Below, piece by piece: positions 9,981 to 17,087 of a stretch of 39,866 nt of DNA. The DNA comes from Oscillospiraceae bacterium (GTDB lineage Bacteria > Bacillota > Clostridia > Oscillospirales > Oscillospiraceae), in assembly GCA_017406005.1 (NCBI GenBank), contig JAFQZI010000009.1, positions 1 through 39,866 of the forward strand, in the 5' to 3' direction. The first letter of the stretch is position 1. Each line of letters begins with the position of its first letter. Below the pieces are notes generated by a model, which saw only the letters and a list, made by a program, of their open reading frames with translations, had not been told where the DNA came from and searched no databases. The position numbers and the translations under genes were made by a program.

Positions 9981-10053
9981 CCTTTCGCCCTCAAAATGAC
10001 GTGCATGCGCAGAGTGAGGGCGAGACGGGCGAGATGGGCGAAAGGGGCGAGAC
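9981..10053. repeat. Four 9-bp tandem repeats with an overlapping inverted repeat
   Basis: GGGCGAGAC, GGGCGAGAT, GGGCGAAAG and GGGCGAGAC follow one another without gaps at 10018-10053. The sequence CCTTTCGCCC at 9981-9990 is the exact reverse complement of 10036-10045. TCGCCCTCA, ending at 9993, is the reverse complement of 10015-10023. Two alternative hairpins are therefore possible. The element lies in the 293-base gap between the methyltransferase and the Pro/Thr-repeat gene, upstream of the promoter at 10143-10170. Confidence 0.7.
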
Positions 10054-10142
10054 GAAAACTCGAATTCTTCTTTGAAAGCAGGCCTTGGTGATATCTGTTG
10101 CAAGTTTTTTGCTTTTCCGTGGCTTGTAGCGGAGATATTTTG

Positions 10143-10170
10143 TTGACATGATGTTGTTATATGGTAAAAT
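10143..10170 (+). promoter_or_regulatory. Promoter of the Pro/Thr-repeat protein gene
   Basis: A perfect TTGACA (10143-10148) and TAAAAT (10165-10170) with a 16-base spacer, about 55 bases before the start codon. The layout is the same as the methyltransferase promoter at 9103-9130. Confidence 0.72.
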
Positions 10171-10224
10171 GATATCAACAGATCGGGACATGATAACAGT
10201 ATGGATTTTTGAAAAGGAGAAGAA

Positions 10225-10773
10225 ATGAAGAAGATTATTCGGTTTTTTTATGTAATACTTGTTTTGTTCTTTTCTATTTGTCTGGTATCTCCGATTATAG
10301 GGGGGCCGACAATTTCGTTGCCCGAGATACCTTTCCTTTCTAATATCGAAATACCCTTCCTTTCTAATATTGTAAAGGCGACACCGACCCCGGCGCCGAC
10401 TCCCGAACCTGCTCCTATGCCTACTCCGGCACCGACCCCGGCACCAACCCCGGCGCCTACTCCTGAGCCGACCCCGGCGCCGACTCCCGAACCGACTCCT
10501 GAGCCCACGCCGGAACCGACGCCTGAACCTACTCCGGATCCCAGTAAATACACCTCGCTTTGGAATGGTTCAACCGGAGAGGACGTGCGAAGCCTTCAGC
10601 AAAGGCTTATCGATCTGGGATATTTGACAAACGATAAAGCTGACGGAGTATTTGGCGGCAATACGGTAGCTGCAGTGCAGAAGTTCCAGAATGCAGCAGG
10701 CGTAGCGGTTACCGGTATTGCAGATGAAATGACGCAGGCACTTCTTTTTATGGATAATGCTCCGAAAGCCTGA
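10225..10773 (+). CDS. Membrane-anchored Pro/Thr-repeat protein with peptidoglycan-binding domain
   Basis: A 182-residue protein. Residues 4-25 form a signal peptide or membrane anchor. Residues 34-49 are an exact tandem duplication of the octapeptide EIPFLSNI. Residues 53-106 are a low-complexity run of PTPAPTPEP-type repeats, which in surface proteins act as a stiff spacer through the cell wall. Residues about 112-178 form a PG_binding_1 domain: DVRSLQQRLIDLGYL, then DGVFGGNTVAAVQKFQ and a final G-x-x-D-E-M-T-Q-A-L-L, the usual three-helix fold. Together these suggest a small protein tethered to the membrane that holds peptidoglycan. There is no catalytic domain. AAAGGAGAAG precedes the ATG, and it has its own promoter and terminator. 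Confidence 0.85.
   Translation: MKKIIRFFYVILVLFFSICLVSPIIGGPTISLPEIPFLSNIEIPFLSNIVKATPTPAPTPEPAPMPTPAPTPAPTPAPTPEPTPAPTPEPTPEPTPEPTPEPTPDPSKYTSLWNGSTGEDVRSLQQRLIDLGYLTNDKADGVFGGNTVAAVQKFQNAAGVAVTGIADEMTQALLFMDNAPKA
10382..10542. repeat. Pro/Thr/Ala/Glu-coding low-complexity repeat
   Basis: Repeated units close to CCGACYCCGGCGCC and CCGACTCCTGAG, period mostly 12 or 18 bases, encode the PTPAP/PTPEP stretch of the preceding gene. Codons differ between copies, so the protein repeat is better conserved than the DNA. Such tracts commonly change in length by slippage. Confidence 0.85.
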
Positions 10774-10796
10774 TTTTCAGGTTCTGGTTCAGTATC

Positions 10797-10834
10797 ACAG
10801 GGACGGTTTTTATGTGACCGTCCCTGTCTGGTTT
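10797..10834 (+). terminator. Probable intrinsic terminator of the Pro/Thr-repeat gene
   Basis: A perfect 11-bp stem, ACAGGGACGGT pairing with ACCGTCCCTGT, around a nine-base loop, is followed by CTGGTTTT. The T-tract is weak and interrupted. It starts about 24 bases after the stop codon. Confidence 0.6.
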
Positions 10835-10881
10835 TACTGCGGAATTATTTGTCGTTTGTTTATGATTTTTTGCGTTGTTTG

Positions 10882-10890
10882 TGATATAAT
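10882..10890 (+). promoter_or_regulatory. Possible extended -10 promoter of the Ser-rich protein gene
   Basis: TGATATAAT combines a TG dinucleotide with a perfect TATAAT (10885-10890), about 38 bases ahead of the ATG. No good -35 box lies at the right distance, so this would be an extended -10 promoter. Confidence 0.45.
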
Positions 10891-10928
10891 TCCAGAATAT
10901 TCAGGTTAAGCATAGGAGGAAACGAAGT

Positions 10929-12065
10929 ATGCCGCCGAAAGGTCACAGCTCAAGTTCACACAGTTCCGGGTCATCCCGATCCTATTCCGGTTCACGCAGT
11001 TCATCCGGTTCGTTTTCCAGATCATCTTCCGGACCAAGCTCGCATTCCTATACCAGCCACTCTTCCAGACCGTCATCGTCAGCCGGCAGATCTTTTGCCT
11101 CTGCCTCCCAAAGCATGCCGAGCCCACATTCGGAGACCAGCCATTCTGGTCTGCCGAAAACGCCCCCGCAAATGCGGCAGGGTCCGCGTCCCCGGATCAA
11201 TCAGCCGATAGGATTTGTCATTGCAGGCGGCAGACGTCCGGTTTATCATTATGCCAGGCGGCACGATTATGTGTATTATCCGGTGGCATGGACGGATAGC
11301 AATACCGGTATGAGTTATGAGAGCGGCTACTATGACGAGAACGGCAGGCACTATAACAGTGTGGCATTCAAGACGAACGGAAAATATGAGAATGTATTGT
11401 GTCATTGCCCGTACTGCGAGCAGGATACCTGTATTTCCATGGAAAGTGATTCACCGATGCAAAAAGAGCTTACGTGCCCGCATTGCGGCGGTATGATGGA
11501 GATACAATCCGCTCTTGATGAACAAAGCAGTGAATCGTATCGTTCTGCTTCTGCAGCAAAAAAAGAAAACAAGACGCTGAAAAGGGTTATTCTCGCACTT
11601 GCGATTCTATTATCTGTTTTTTCCATCCGGCTTGCCATTCAGAAAAAAGAAGCGAATATTCCAAATATTCCCGGCACGCAAACGAGCTCCATCGTAGAGA
11701 CAGATCCGAATACGCAGCAGATTGTTGTTTTCGGGAGCGAACTGCATCTTGTTAAACATAGCGATGGCACCTACGGTGTTCTCAATGACCCGATCAGGGA
11801 GTACGATAAGCTGCTTGAGTATGAAGCCGACAGCGGGAACTATTATGATAAAAAGTCTGACTGCTGGCTCTGGCAGAACACAGATGTTACGCCGGCCGTC
11901 TGGCAGTACTGGTATGAGGGGATTTCATCCGACTACGGTGACTATGGCTGGATGGAATGGGATGAGGCTGAAAATACATGGTATATTGAGGCATCCGATG
12001 GCAACTGGATAAAGCTTCCTTCAAAGTATGATACCGCCAGGCTTTGGCATATTTCTCCGCAGTGA
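10929..12065 (+). CDS. Ser-rich, zinc-ribbon, single-span membrane protein of unknown function
   Basis: A 378-residue protein I do not recognise as a whole. Residues 5-75 are dominated by Ser with Gly, His and Arg, a disordered tail. Residues 100-155 form a Tyr/Gly-rich domain. Two CxxC pairs (Cys160/Cys163 and Cys183/Cys186), plus Cys158 and His159/His185, suggest a zinc ribbon. Residues 219-237 are a single membrane helix preceded by a Lys-rich stretch. Residues 255-378 form a domain full of Trp and Tyr with YDKLLEYEADSGNYYDKKSDCWLW-like hairpins, perhaps a beta-rich repeat. If the Lys-rich side is cytoplasmic, the Ser-rich tail and zinc ribbon are inside and the Trp-rich part outside. AGGAGGAAAC precedes the ATG. 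Neighbours give no hint of its role. Confidence 0.8.
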   Translation: MPPKGHSSSSHSSGSSRSYSGSRSSSGSFSRSSSGPSSHSYTSHSSRPSSSAGRSFASASQSMPSPHSETSHSGLPKTPPQMRQGPRPRINQPIGFVIAGGRRPVYHYARRHDYVYYPVAWTDSNTGMSYESGYYDENGRHYNSVAFKTNGKYENVLCHCPYCEQDTCISMESDSPMQKELTCPHCGGMMEIQSALDEQSSESYRSASAAKKENKTLKRVILALAILLSVFSIRLAIQKKEANIPNIPGTQTSSIVETDPNTQQIVVFGSELHLVKHSDGTYGVLNDPIREYDKLLEYEADSGNYYDKKSDCWLWQNTDVTPAVWQYWYEGISSDYGDYGWMEWDEAENTWYIEASDGNWIKLPSKYDTARLWHISPQ

Positions 12066-12104
12066 TAGCGGAAAGGCAGGACGCGGGTAGCTTTGCTGTG
12101 TTCG

Positions 12105-12133
12105 TTGCAAAAACGGGAAGATGAGAGTATAAT
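12105..12133 (+). promoter_or_regulatory. Promoter of the mannitol-1-phosphate dehydrogenase-like gene
   Basis: TTGCAA (12105-12110) and TATAAT (12128-12133) are spaced by 17 bases. The first 11 bases from the -35 and the ten from the -10 (TATAATAAAA) are identical, at identical spacing, to the promoter at 16387-16415. Confidence 0.75.
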
Positions 12134-12169
12134 AAAACCATCATATAATGATTTGTTTGGAGGGTGTGT

Positions 12170-13315
12170 ATGAAAAAGGCGGTTCTGATCGGGGCAGGGC
12201 AGTTCGGCCGCGGAGTGATTGGCATGCTCCTGGAACAGTCCGGGTACCATGTTGTTTTTGCGGATGTCAACGAAGCGGTCATTCGGGATATCAATGAACG
12301 CGGTGAATACCAGGTTCGAAGAATCGATCAGCATGACAGCACGGTTACGGTGAAGAATATCTCAGCCATCAGCTCTCTTTCTCCTGCTTTGGTGGAAGAG
12401 TGCGCTGTTTGTGATGTGCTCTGCACCTGTACGGGCCTGACCGCCCTGCCGAAGATTGCTCCTGCGATCGCAGAGAGCATTTCCAGACGGAAAGAGCAGG
12501 GGTTTGACGGATTCCTGAATGTTCTTGCCTGTGAGAATGCACTCGGCGGAAGCACGATTTTAAAAAAATATGTCCTCTCCTATCTGAAGGAAGAGGACGG
12601 GGCATATCTGGAAGAGCACATCGGATTTCCTGACTGCGCAATTGACGGGATTATTCCTCCTGTGAAAAATGCGCTTCCCGCTGATGTCACGGCGGAAGAG
12701 TATTTTGAATGGGATTCTCTGAAAAGCGGTTTCCGCGGCGAACTCCCGGAAATTCGCGGGCTGCATATTGTTGATGACCTCTCCCGCTACCTGGAGAGAA
12801 AGATCTTCACTCTCAACGGGCCCAATGCCGTTACGGGCTGCTTCGGCTGGCGGAAGGGCTACCGCACCGTGCAGGAATCTCTGGAGGATCCGGAGATCTA
12901 TCATACGGTGTGGCAGATGATGGAAGAGGCAGGAGCAATGCTCTCGGCACGTCATGGATACACGGCGGAAGAGATGCTGCAATACCGCACCTTTATCATG
13001 AACCGCTTTAAAAATGTGCATATCATTGATTCCTGCGAGCGGGTTTCCCGGGAACCGCTTCGCAAACTGGCAGCTGACGACAGGATTGTTGCCGCCATGA
13101 ATTTTGCCCATCATTATGGGATCGAAACACCGGCTTACTACAAAGGCATTGCCGAAGTGCTGCGCTATGATAACCCAGGGGACGAACAGAGCGTTGAGAT
13201 GCAGGAGTTGATCCGATCGCTGGGGATGAGAAAGGCGCTGGAAAAAATCAGCGGTATTCCGGCGGACAGTGAAACAGCTTCTCTTGTTGAAGAAGAATAC
13301 CGGAAAATACAGTAA
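12170..13315 (+). CDS. mtlD: Mannitol-1-phosphate 5-dehydrogenase-like polyol-phosphate dehydrogenase
   Basis: A 381-residue member of the polyol-specific long-chain dehydrogenase family, close to the 382 residues of E. coli MtlD, which interconverts mannitol 1-phosphate and fructose 6-phosphate with NAD. The N-terminal GAGQFGRG is the NAD-binding loop. LVKN-type catalytic residues appear in IIPPVKNALP and FTLNGPNAVTGCFGWRKG, and RFKNVHIIDSCERVSREPLRKL is the C-terminal family signature. The ATG at 12170 is used: GGAGGG (12159-12164) is five bases ahead and overlaps a GTG at 12164. No mannitol PTS genes lie nearby. The neighbours are sugar-phosphate isomerases and a sugar-phosphate-type ABC transporter, so the true substrate may be a different hexitol phosphate. 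Confidence 0.85.
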   Translation: MKKAVLIGAGQFGRGVIGMLLEQSGYHVVFADVNEAVIRDINERGEYQVRRIDQHDSTVTVKNISAISSLSPALVEECAVCDVLCTCTGLTALPKIAPAIAESISRRKEQGFDGFLNVLACENALGGSTILKKYVLSYLKEEDGAYLEEHIGFPDCAIDGIIPPVKNALPADVTAEEYFEWDSLKSGFRGELPEIRGLHIVDDLSRYLERKIFTLNGPNAVTGCFGWRKGYRTVQESLEDPEIYHTVWQMMEEAGAMLSARHGYTAEEMLQYRTFIMNRFKNVHIIDSCERVSREPLRKLAADDRIVAAMNFAHHYGIETPAYYKGIAEVLRYDNPGDEQSVEMQELIRSLGMRKALEKISGIPADSETASLVEEEYRKIQ

Positions 13316-13317
13316 AT

Positions 13318-13357
13318 CACACGGGGCGGATGAAAACAACATCTGCTCCGTGTGGTT
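13318..13357. terminator. Terminator-like hairpin between two convergent genes
   Basis: CACACGGGGCGGATG (13318-13332) pairs with CATCTGCTCCGTGTG (13340-13354), 15 bp with two G-U pairs, around a seven-base loop. Short T-runs follow on either strand. It separates the mtlD-like gene (+) and the glycyl radical enzyme gene (-), and may serve both. Confidence 0.58.
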
Positions 13358-13372
13358 TATCAGCTGCCGACA

Positions 13373-15448
13373 TCAATCCACCTGAAGCTCCATGCGCTCC
13401 ATGATATGATCCTGATAGCATTTATCCAGCTCGACGAAGTAACCGCTCCAGCCCCATACCCGCACAATCAGGTTCTTATAATTCTCCGGATGCTTCTGCG
13501 CATCGACCAGCGTATCCCTGTTTACCGCGTTCAGCTGAAGTTGATGGCCGCCGAGATCCATAAAGCTCTTGACTAGGACAGCGACCTTGCCGACAGCCTC
13601 AGCGTTGCGGAATACCGTGTCATGAAGCTCCAGTGTGAGCGGGCCGCCGTTAATCACGCGCTCCAGATGCGGCTTGGCAAAGGATTGGAGGATGGAAACA
13701 GGGCCTTTTGCCCGAATGAACAGGCTCGGCGAGTAGTTTGCGCCGAGATTTTCCTCCTGCTTTCTGCCGTCCGCGGTTGCCGGCACTTCGGATGCGTGCC
13801 AGATGTAATACATAGCGGAGCCGGTTCCGGCGCGGAAGATTCCTCCGCGCTCGTTCTTTCTCCCTTCAAGCGTATCCGCAAAGACATCCAGCAGACGGAC
13901 CGCACGCTGATCCACACAGTCTTCGTTGTTGCCCATTTTCGGTGTATGGAAGCGCAGCATTGTATGAAGCTCTTCTTCACCTTCAAAATTGGCTTTCAGC
14001 GCCTGGATGAGACGGTGTGGGTCAACAGTCTTTTCTGTGAAGATGTAACGATCGATTGCCTCGAGCGCATCTGCCGCGGTTGCAATCCCCGTTCCGTGAA
14101 GACCGTAATTGTTATATTTGGCACCGAGTGATACATCCCTGGCTTTTTCTTCCGCGCCTTCAATCATCAGAGACAGGAAGGGGGCGGGGAAAACATAGAG
14201 ATTTCGAATTTTCTGCTCGATCGCATCGACCTGAGCGACAATGTTAGCCTTGACATAACCGAAGAATGTCTCATAGTCGGGGCAGCCTTCCAGATGCTCC
14301 ATAGTCGCATCGGAGACCGCCTTAGCGAAGGAAACTGCTTCAATATTCGGGATATCCATCGCCTTGCCGGGAATGATGAATTCCCAGCATGCAGCTACGA
14401 CATACTGGTAAGCATCTTCTCTGTCATATCCCAGTGCGATCAGTCCGGGAATGACCACATCGTCATTGGAATACTGTGGGAATCCGAGGCCCTGCTTTGT
14501 CAGTTCGCTGCCCAGGATATAGGTCGAAAGAGGTGTCTTTTTGCTGACGCGAAGGTTGATTTTGGGATCGATCAGCTTCAGCTCGAGGCTTGCCCTGAGG
14601 CACAGTTCCGAGAGCCGGTTATAGGTATCTGTTCCATCCAGGGCGAGACCGCCCAGCACCATGCTCTGTCCGTTGTCACCCTGCTGCATGCCGGTATACA
14701 GATCGCTGTCCCGGTTAAAGGTCAGGAAAAACTCCTCGATCAGTTCCAGTGCACTTTCTTCGGTGTAAATGCCTTTAGCGATGTCCTCAGCGAAATATGG
14801 GAACATATACTGATCGAATCGGCCGACCGTGTTGTGATAGTTATGCCCTGCCCACATCACAAAATGGATGATACGGAACATTTGGAGCGCCTCCAGAAGA
14901 TTCTGCGGCGCTTTGGCCGGGATGCGGCTGAGTACATCCGCAACAACGCTGTTGCCGCATTCCGCGGCAGCCTTTGCGTAACGGTCGGCTAAACCCTGCA
15001 CCGCGGCAAGAATTGTTTCCTGGCTGAGCAGGTAGTGCTGCTTTTCTGCTGCGCCTTCTTCGAATTGTGCCGCACGCTTTTTCAACTCCCTGCGCTTGGC
15101 ATCAAAACCGTCCTTCAGAAGCATCGTATAATCCACATTGATATTGCAGACTTCACCCTGCTCGTGGAGCCAGTGCGTCTTTTTGAGCTCTGCGATCTCT
15201 TCCTTCATATAAAGTTCCGGCAGAACGGGAATTGTCCGCGTGAAGGCAATCCGCTCTTCCGGGAAAACGACGGGCTTCTCGTTTTCCATCATATACAAAA
15301 GGCGTGAAACGCTGCGTTCCAAAGCGGGTGTGTTCTCTCTGTGGAAACTTTCAGCCATCTCGTAAGGATCGATCGGCATCTGGCGCAGTGCATGATGCGC
15401 TTTCTCTTCCACAAAGAACTTTCTGAGTGCTTTGATTCTGTCCGTCAT
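13373..15448 (-). CDS. Glycyl radical enzyme of unknown substrate (short PFL-like)
   Basis: A 691-residue glycyl radical enzyme, short compared with the 760-850 residues of pyruvate formate-lyase, glycerol dehydratase and choline TMA-lyase. The radical-bearing Gly666 lies in IVRVWGWSGYFVELDK. The thiyl-radical Cys354 is in VAACWEFIIPG, where Glu356 fits the CxE pattern of dehydratase-type members rather than the Cys-Cys of pyruvate formate-lyase. A TADGRK block (558-563) and GGHQLQLNAV (633-642) are further family marks. The middle residue of the CxE motif is Trp; most characterised members have Val. It overlaps its activase by four bases (ATGA) and is cotranscribed from 16351-16379. Its substrate is unknown. 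Neighbouring polyol- and sugar-phosphate enzymes suggest C-O or C-C cleavage of a phosphorylated polyol. Confidence 0.9.
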   Translation of the reverse strand: MTDRIKALRKFFVEEKAHHALRQMPIDPYEMAESFHRENTPALERSVSRLLYMMENEKPVVFPEERIAFTRTIPVLPELYMKEEIAELKKTHWLHEQGEVCNINVDYTMLLKDGFDAKRRELKKRAAQFEEGAAEKQHYLLSQETILAAVQGLADRYAKAAAECGNSVVADVLSRIPAKAPQNLLEALQMFRIIHFVMWAGHNYHNTVGRFDQYMFPYFAEDIAKGIYTEESALELIEEFFLTFNRDSDLYTGMQQGDNGQSMVLGGLALDGTDTYNRLSELCLRASLELKLIDPKINLRVSKKTPLSTYILGSELTKQGLGFPQYSNDDVVIPGLIALGYDREDAYQYVVAACWEFIIPGKAMDIPNIEAVSFAKAVSDATMEHLEGCPDYETFFGYVKANIVAQVDAIEQKIRNLYVFPAPFLSLMIEGAEEKARDVSLGAKYNNYGLHGTGIATAADALEAIDRYIFTEKTVDPHRLIQALKANFEGEEELHTMLRFHTPKMGNNEDCVDQRAVRLLDVFADTLEGRKNERGGIFRAGTGSAMYYIWHASEVPATADGRKQEENLGANYSPSLFIRAKGPVSILQSFAKPHLERVINGGPLTLELHDTVFRNAEAVGKVAVLVKSFMDLGGHQLQLNAVNRDTLVDAQKHPENYKNLIVRVWGWSGYFVELDKCYQDHIMERMELQVD

Positions 15449-16293
15449 AATACGCTACACTCCAATCCAAATTCTGCAAACAGTTCAGGATAAGCCCTGA
15501 CTTTCATTTCTGTGTCAAAAATCGGTTTGTATTCTGCCCCTACCATGGCATATTTAGCCCCTGCCGTCTTGTGATAAGGCAGCAGTTCTATCGGTGTCTT
15601 CGGTTCGATTGAATGGATGAATTCTGCCGTTGCCTTAAGATTCTGCTCTGTATCGCTGACACCCGGAATCAGCGGAACGCGGAAACGGCAGGGTTTTCCG
15701 CTCTCCATAAGCGTCCTGGCGTTTTGCAGAATCTTTTTATTGGAGACGCCAGTGTATTTTATATGCTGTTCCTCATTCATCAGCTTGAGATCCATCATCA
15801 GGTAATCCACCCTGTCGAGGATGCTTTTAAAGGCCTCCGGCTCTGCGAAACCGGAGGTTTCGACTGCTTTATGGATCCCTGCCAGCTGATCCAATGTTTC
15901 TTTCAGAAACGAATGCTGCAGCAGCGGTTCTCCTCCCGAAAAGGTTACACCTCCGCCGCACGCTGCATAATAACCAGCGTCTTTTCGGATGAGCTCCGCC
16001 AGTGCCTCGCTTGTCATGCGGGTACCGGCTATCCTGCGCACGTTCTGCGGACAAATATCGATGCATTTGCCGCAGGCGATGCAGTGATCCGGATGGGGAC
16101 AGACCTGTCTGCACTTGCCGCAATGGATGCAGGCGTTAAGGCTCACCATGATCTGGGGCTCCGCCGACAGTCCTTCCGGATTGTGGCACCAGTTGCAGCG
16201 AAGCGGACAACCTTTCAAAAACACCGTCTGGCGAATCCCGGGACCGTCAAAGATCGAGAATTCCTTAATATCAAATATAATGCCGGTCTCCAT
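15445..16293 (-). CDS. Glycyl radical enzyme activating enzyme (radical SAM)
   Basis: A 282-residue activase that uses AdoMet and a [4Fe-4S] cluster to place the radical on its partner. GCPLRCNWCHNPEG holds the CxxxCxxC radical SAM motif near residue 30. It is followed by two ferredoxin-type clusters, CIHCGKCRQVCP and CIACGKCIDICP, the extra domain found in activases of dehydratase-type glycyl radical enzymes but missing from PflA. GGGVTFSGGEPLLQ is the AdoMet-binding GGE motif. The ATG at 16293 is chosen: GGGAGG lies seven bases ahead, and the longer frame upstream has no family similarity. The stop overlaps the start of the glycyl radical enzyme, so the pair is coupled. Confidence 0.95.
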   Translation of the reverse strand: METGIIFDIKEFSIFDGPGIRQTVFLKGCPLRCNWCHNPEGLSAEPQIMVSLNACIHCGKCRQVCPHPDHCIACGKCIDICPQNVRRIAGTRMTSEALAELIRKDAGYYAACGGGVTFSGGEPLLQHSFLKETLDQLAGIHKAVETSGFAEPEAFKSILDRVDYLMMDLKLMNEEQHIKYTGVSNKKILQNARTLMESGKPCRFRVPLIPGVSDTEQNLKATAEFIHSIEPKTPIELLPYHKTAGAKYAMVGAEYKPIFDTEMKVRAYPELFAEFGLECSVL

Positions 16294-16350
16294 GAGAAGC
16301 CTCCCGTTGTTTATCCTTTTCGGTTGAAAAGAGAGTCTGATCCAATAAGA

Positions 16351-16379
16351 ATTATAGCATAGAAAGCAGGCTCTTGGAA
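16351..16379 (-). promoter_or_regulatory. Possible promoter of the activase-glycyl radical enzyme operon
   Basis: On the minus strand a perfect TATAAT (16356-16351) lies about 57 bases before the activase start. The -35 at 17-base spacing is only TTCCAA (16379-16374), a poor match, so activation by a regulator would be needed. Confidence 0.38.
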
Positions 16380-16386
16380 AGATCAA

Positions 16387-16415
16387 TTGCAAAAACGAAA
16401 GCAACTGTGTATAAT
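16387..16415 (+). promoter_or_regulatory. Promoter of the isomerase-AraM-like operon
   Basis: TTGCAA (16387-16392) and TATAAT (16410-16415) are spaced by 17 bases. It is nearly the same as the promoter at 12105-12133 and lies back to back with the activase promoter. Confidence 0.76.
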
Positions 16416-16457
16416 AAAAATACTTTCTTTACTTTTCAGATTATTTGGAGGATCCTA

Positions 16458-17066
16458 ATGACAGACCAGGAAATATTATCGGAAGTCAGGCGTACAATAA
16501 AAGAAGAAGCGGAATCCCTTCAGAAGCTGGCGGATCGGATTGACGAGGCAAGCGTGCTGAAAGCAGCGAAAGCGCTGCAGGACTGCAGAGGAAAGGTAAT
16601 CCTGACCGGCTGCGGGACTTCGGGCATGGCTGCAAAGAAAATAGCCCATACACTGAGCTGCATTGAGATCCCGGCACTCTATATGTCACCGGCAGATGCA
16701 GTTCACGGAGATCTGGGTGTCCTGCAAAAGGATGACGTTCTGGTTCTCATCAGCAAGGGCGGGAATACTTCTGAGCTGCTCGCATTGATCCCTGCCTGCA
16801 AGACCAAACAGGCACTTCTGATCGGCGTTTCAGAGAATCCGGAATCCCGTATAGCCAGGAGTGCGGATATTTATCTGGAAGTAAAGGTCGACAGAGAGCC
16901 GGATCGTTTCAACATGCTGGCAACAGCCAGCACGCTTGCGGTTATTTCTCTGTTTGATGCGATCTGTATTGCCCTGACGCAGATGACGGGGTACACCAGA
17001 GAGCAGTTTGCCGTGATCCATCCGCATGGTGCCGTTGGGGAACGGCTTCTGAACCATTTGGACTGA
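16458..17066 (+). CDS. SIS-domain sugar-phosphate isomerase, KdsD/GutQ-like without CBS domains
   Basis: A 202-residue single SIS domain. GCGTSGMAAKKIAHTLS is the phosphosugar-binding loop. SPADAVHGDLGVLQKDDVLVLISKGGNTSEL closely follows arabinose-5-phosphate isomerases (KdsD, GutQ, KpsF), and HPHGAVGERL near the end matches their HPGGALGRRL. Those enzymes carry two CBS domains after the SIS domain, about 320 residues in all; here the protein ends without them. A Gram-positive cell would not need arabinose 5-phosphate for KDO, so a catabolic aldose-ketose isomerisation is more likely. ATG at 16458 follows GGAGG by seven bases. It is followed after 21 bases by the AraM-like gene, and the two form an operon. 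Confidence 0.85.
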   Translation: MTDQEILSEVRRTIKEEAESLQKLADRIDEASVLKAAKALQDCRGKVILTGCGTSGMAAKKIAHTLSCIEIPALYMSPADAVHGDLGVLQKDDVLVLISKGGNTSELLALIPACKTKQALLIGVSENPESRIARSADIYLEVKVDREPDRFNMLATASTLAVISLFDAICIALTQMTGYTREQFAVIHPHGAVGERLLNHLD

Positions 17067-17087
17067 CTGGGTAGGGAGGTTTAGAAT

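Noticed and set aside
10018-10053. Tandem 9-mers considered as a CRISPR array
   Set aside because: Units are 9 bases without spacers; no cas genes in the window.
10248-10553. Minus-strand Gly-Ser-Gly-Val repeat frame
   Set aside because: It is only the reverse reading of the Pro/Thr-coding repeat on the plus strand.
16387-16404. Catabolite-responsive element (cre) over the isomerase promoter
   Set aside because: TTGCAAAAACGAAAGCAA has TTGC/GCAA symmetry but the inner A-run is two bases too long for the cre consensus.
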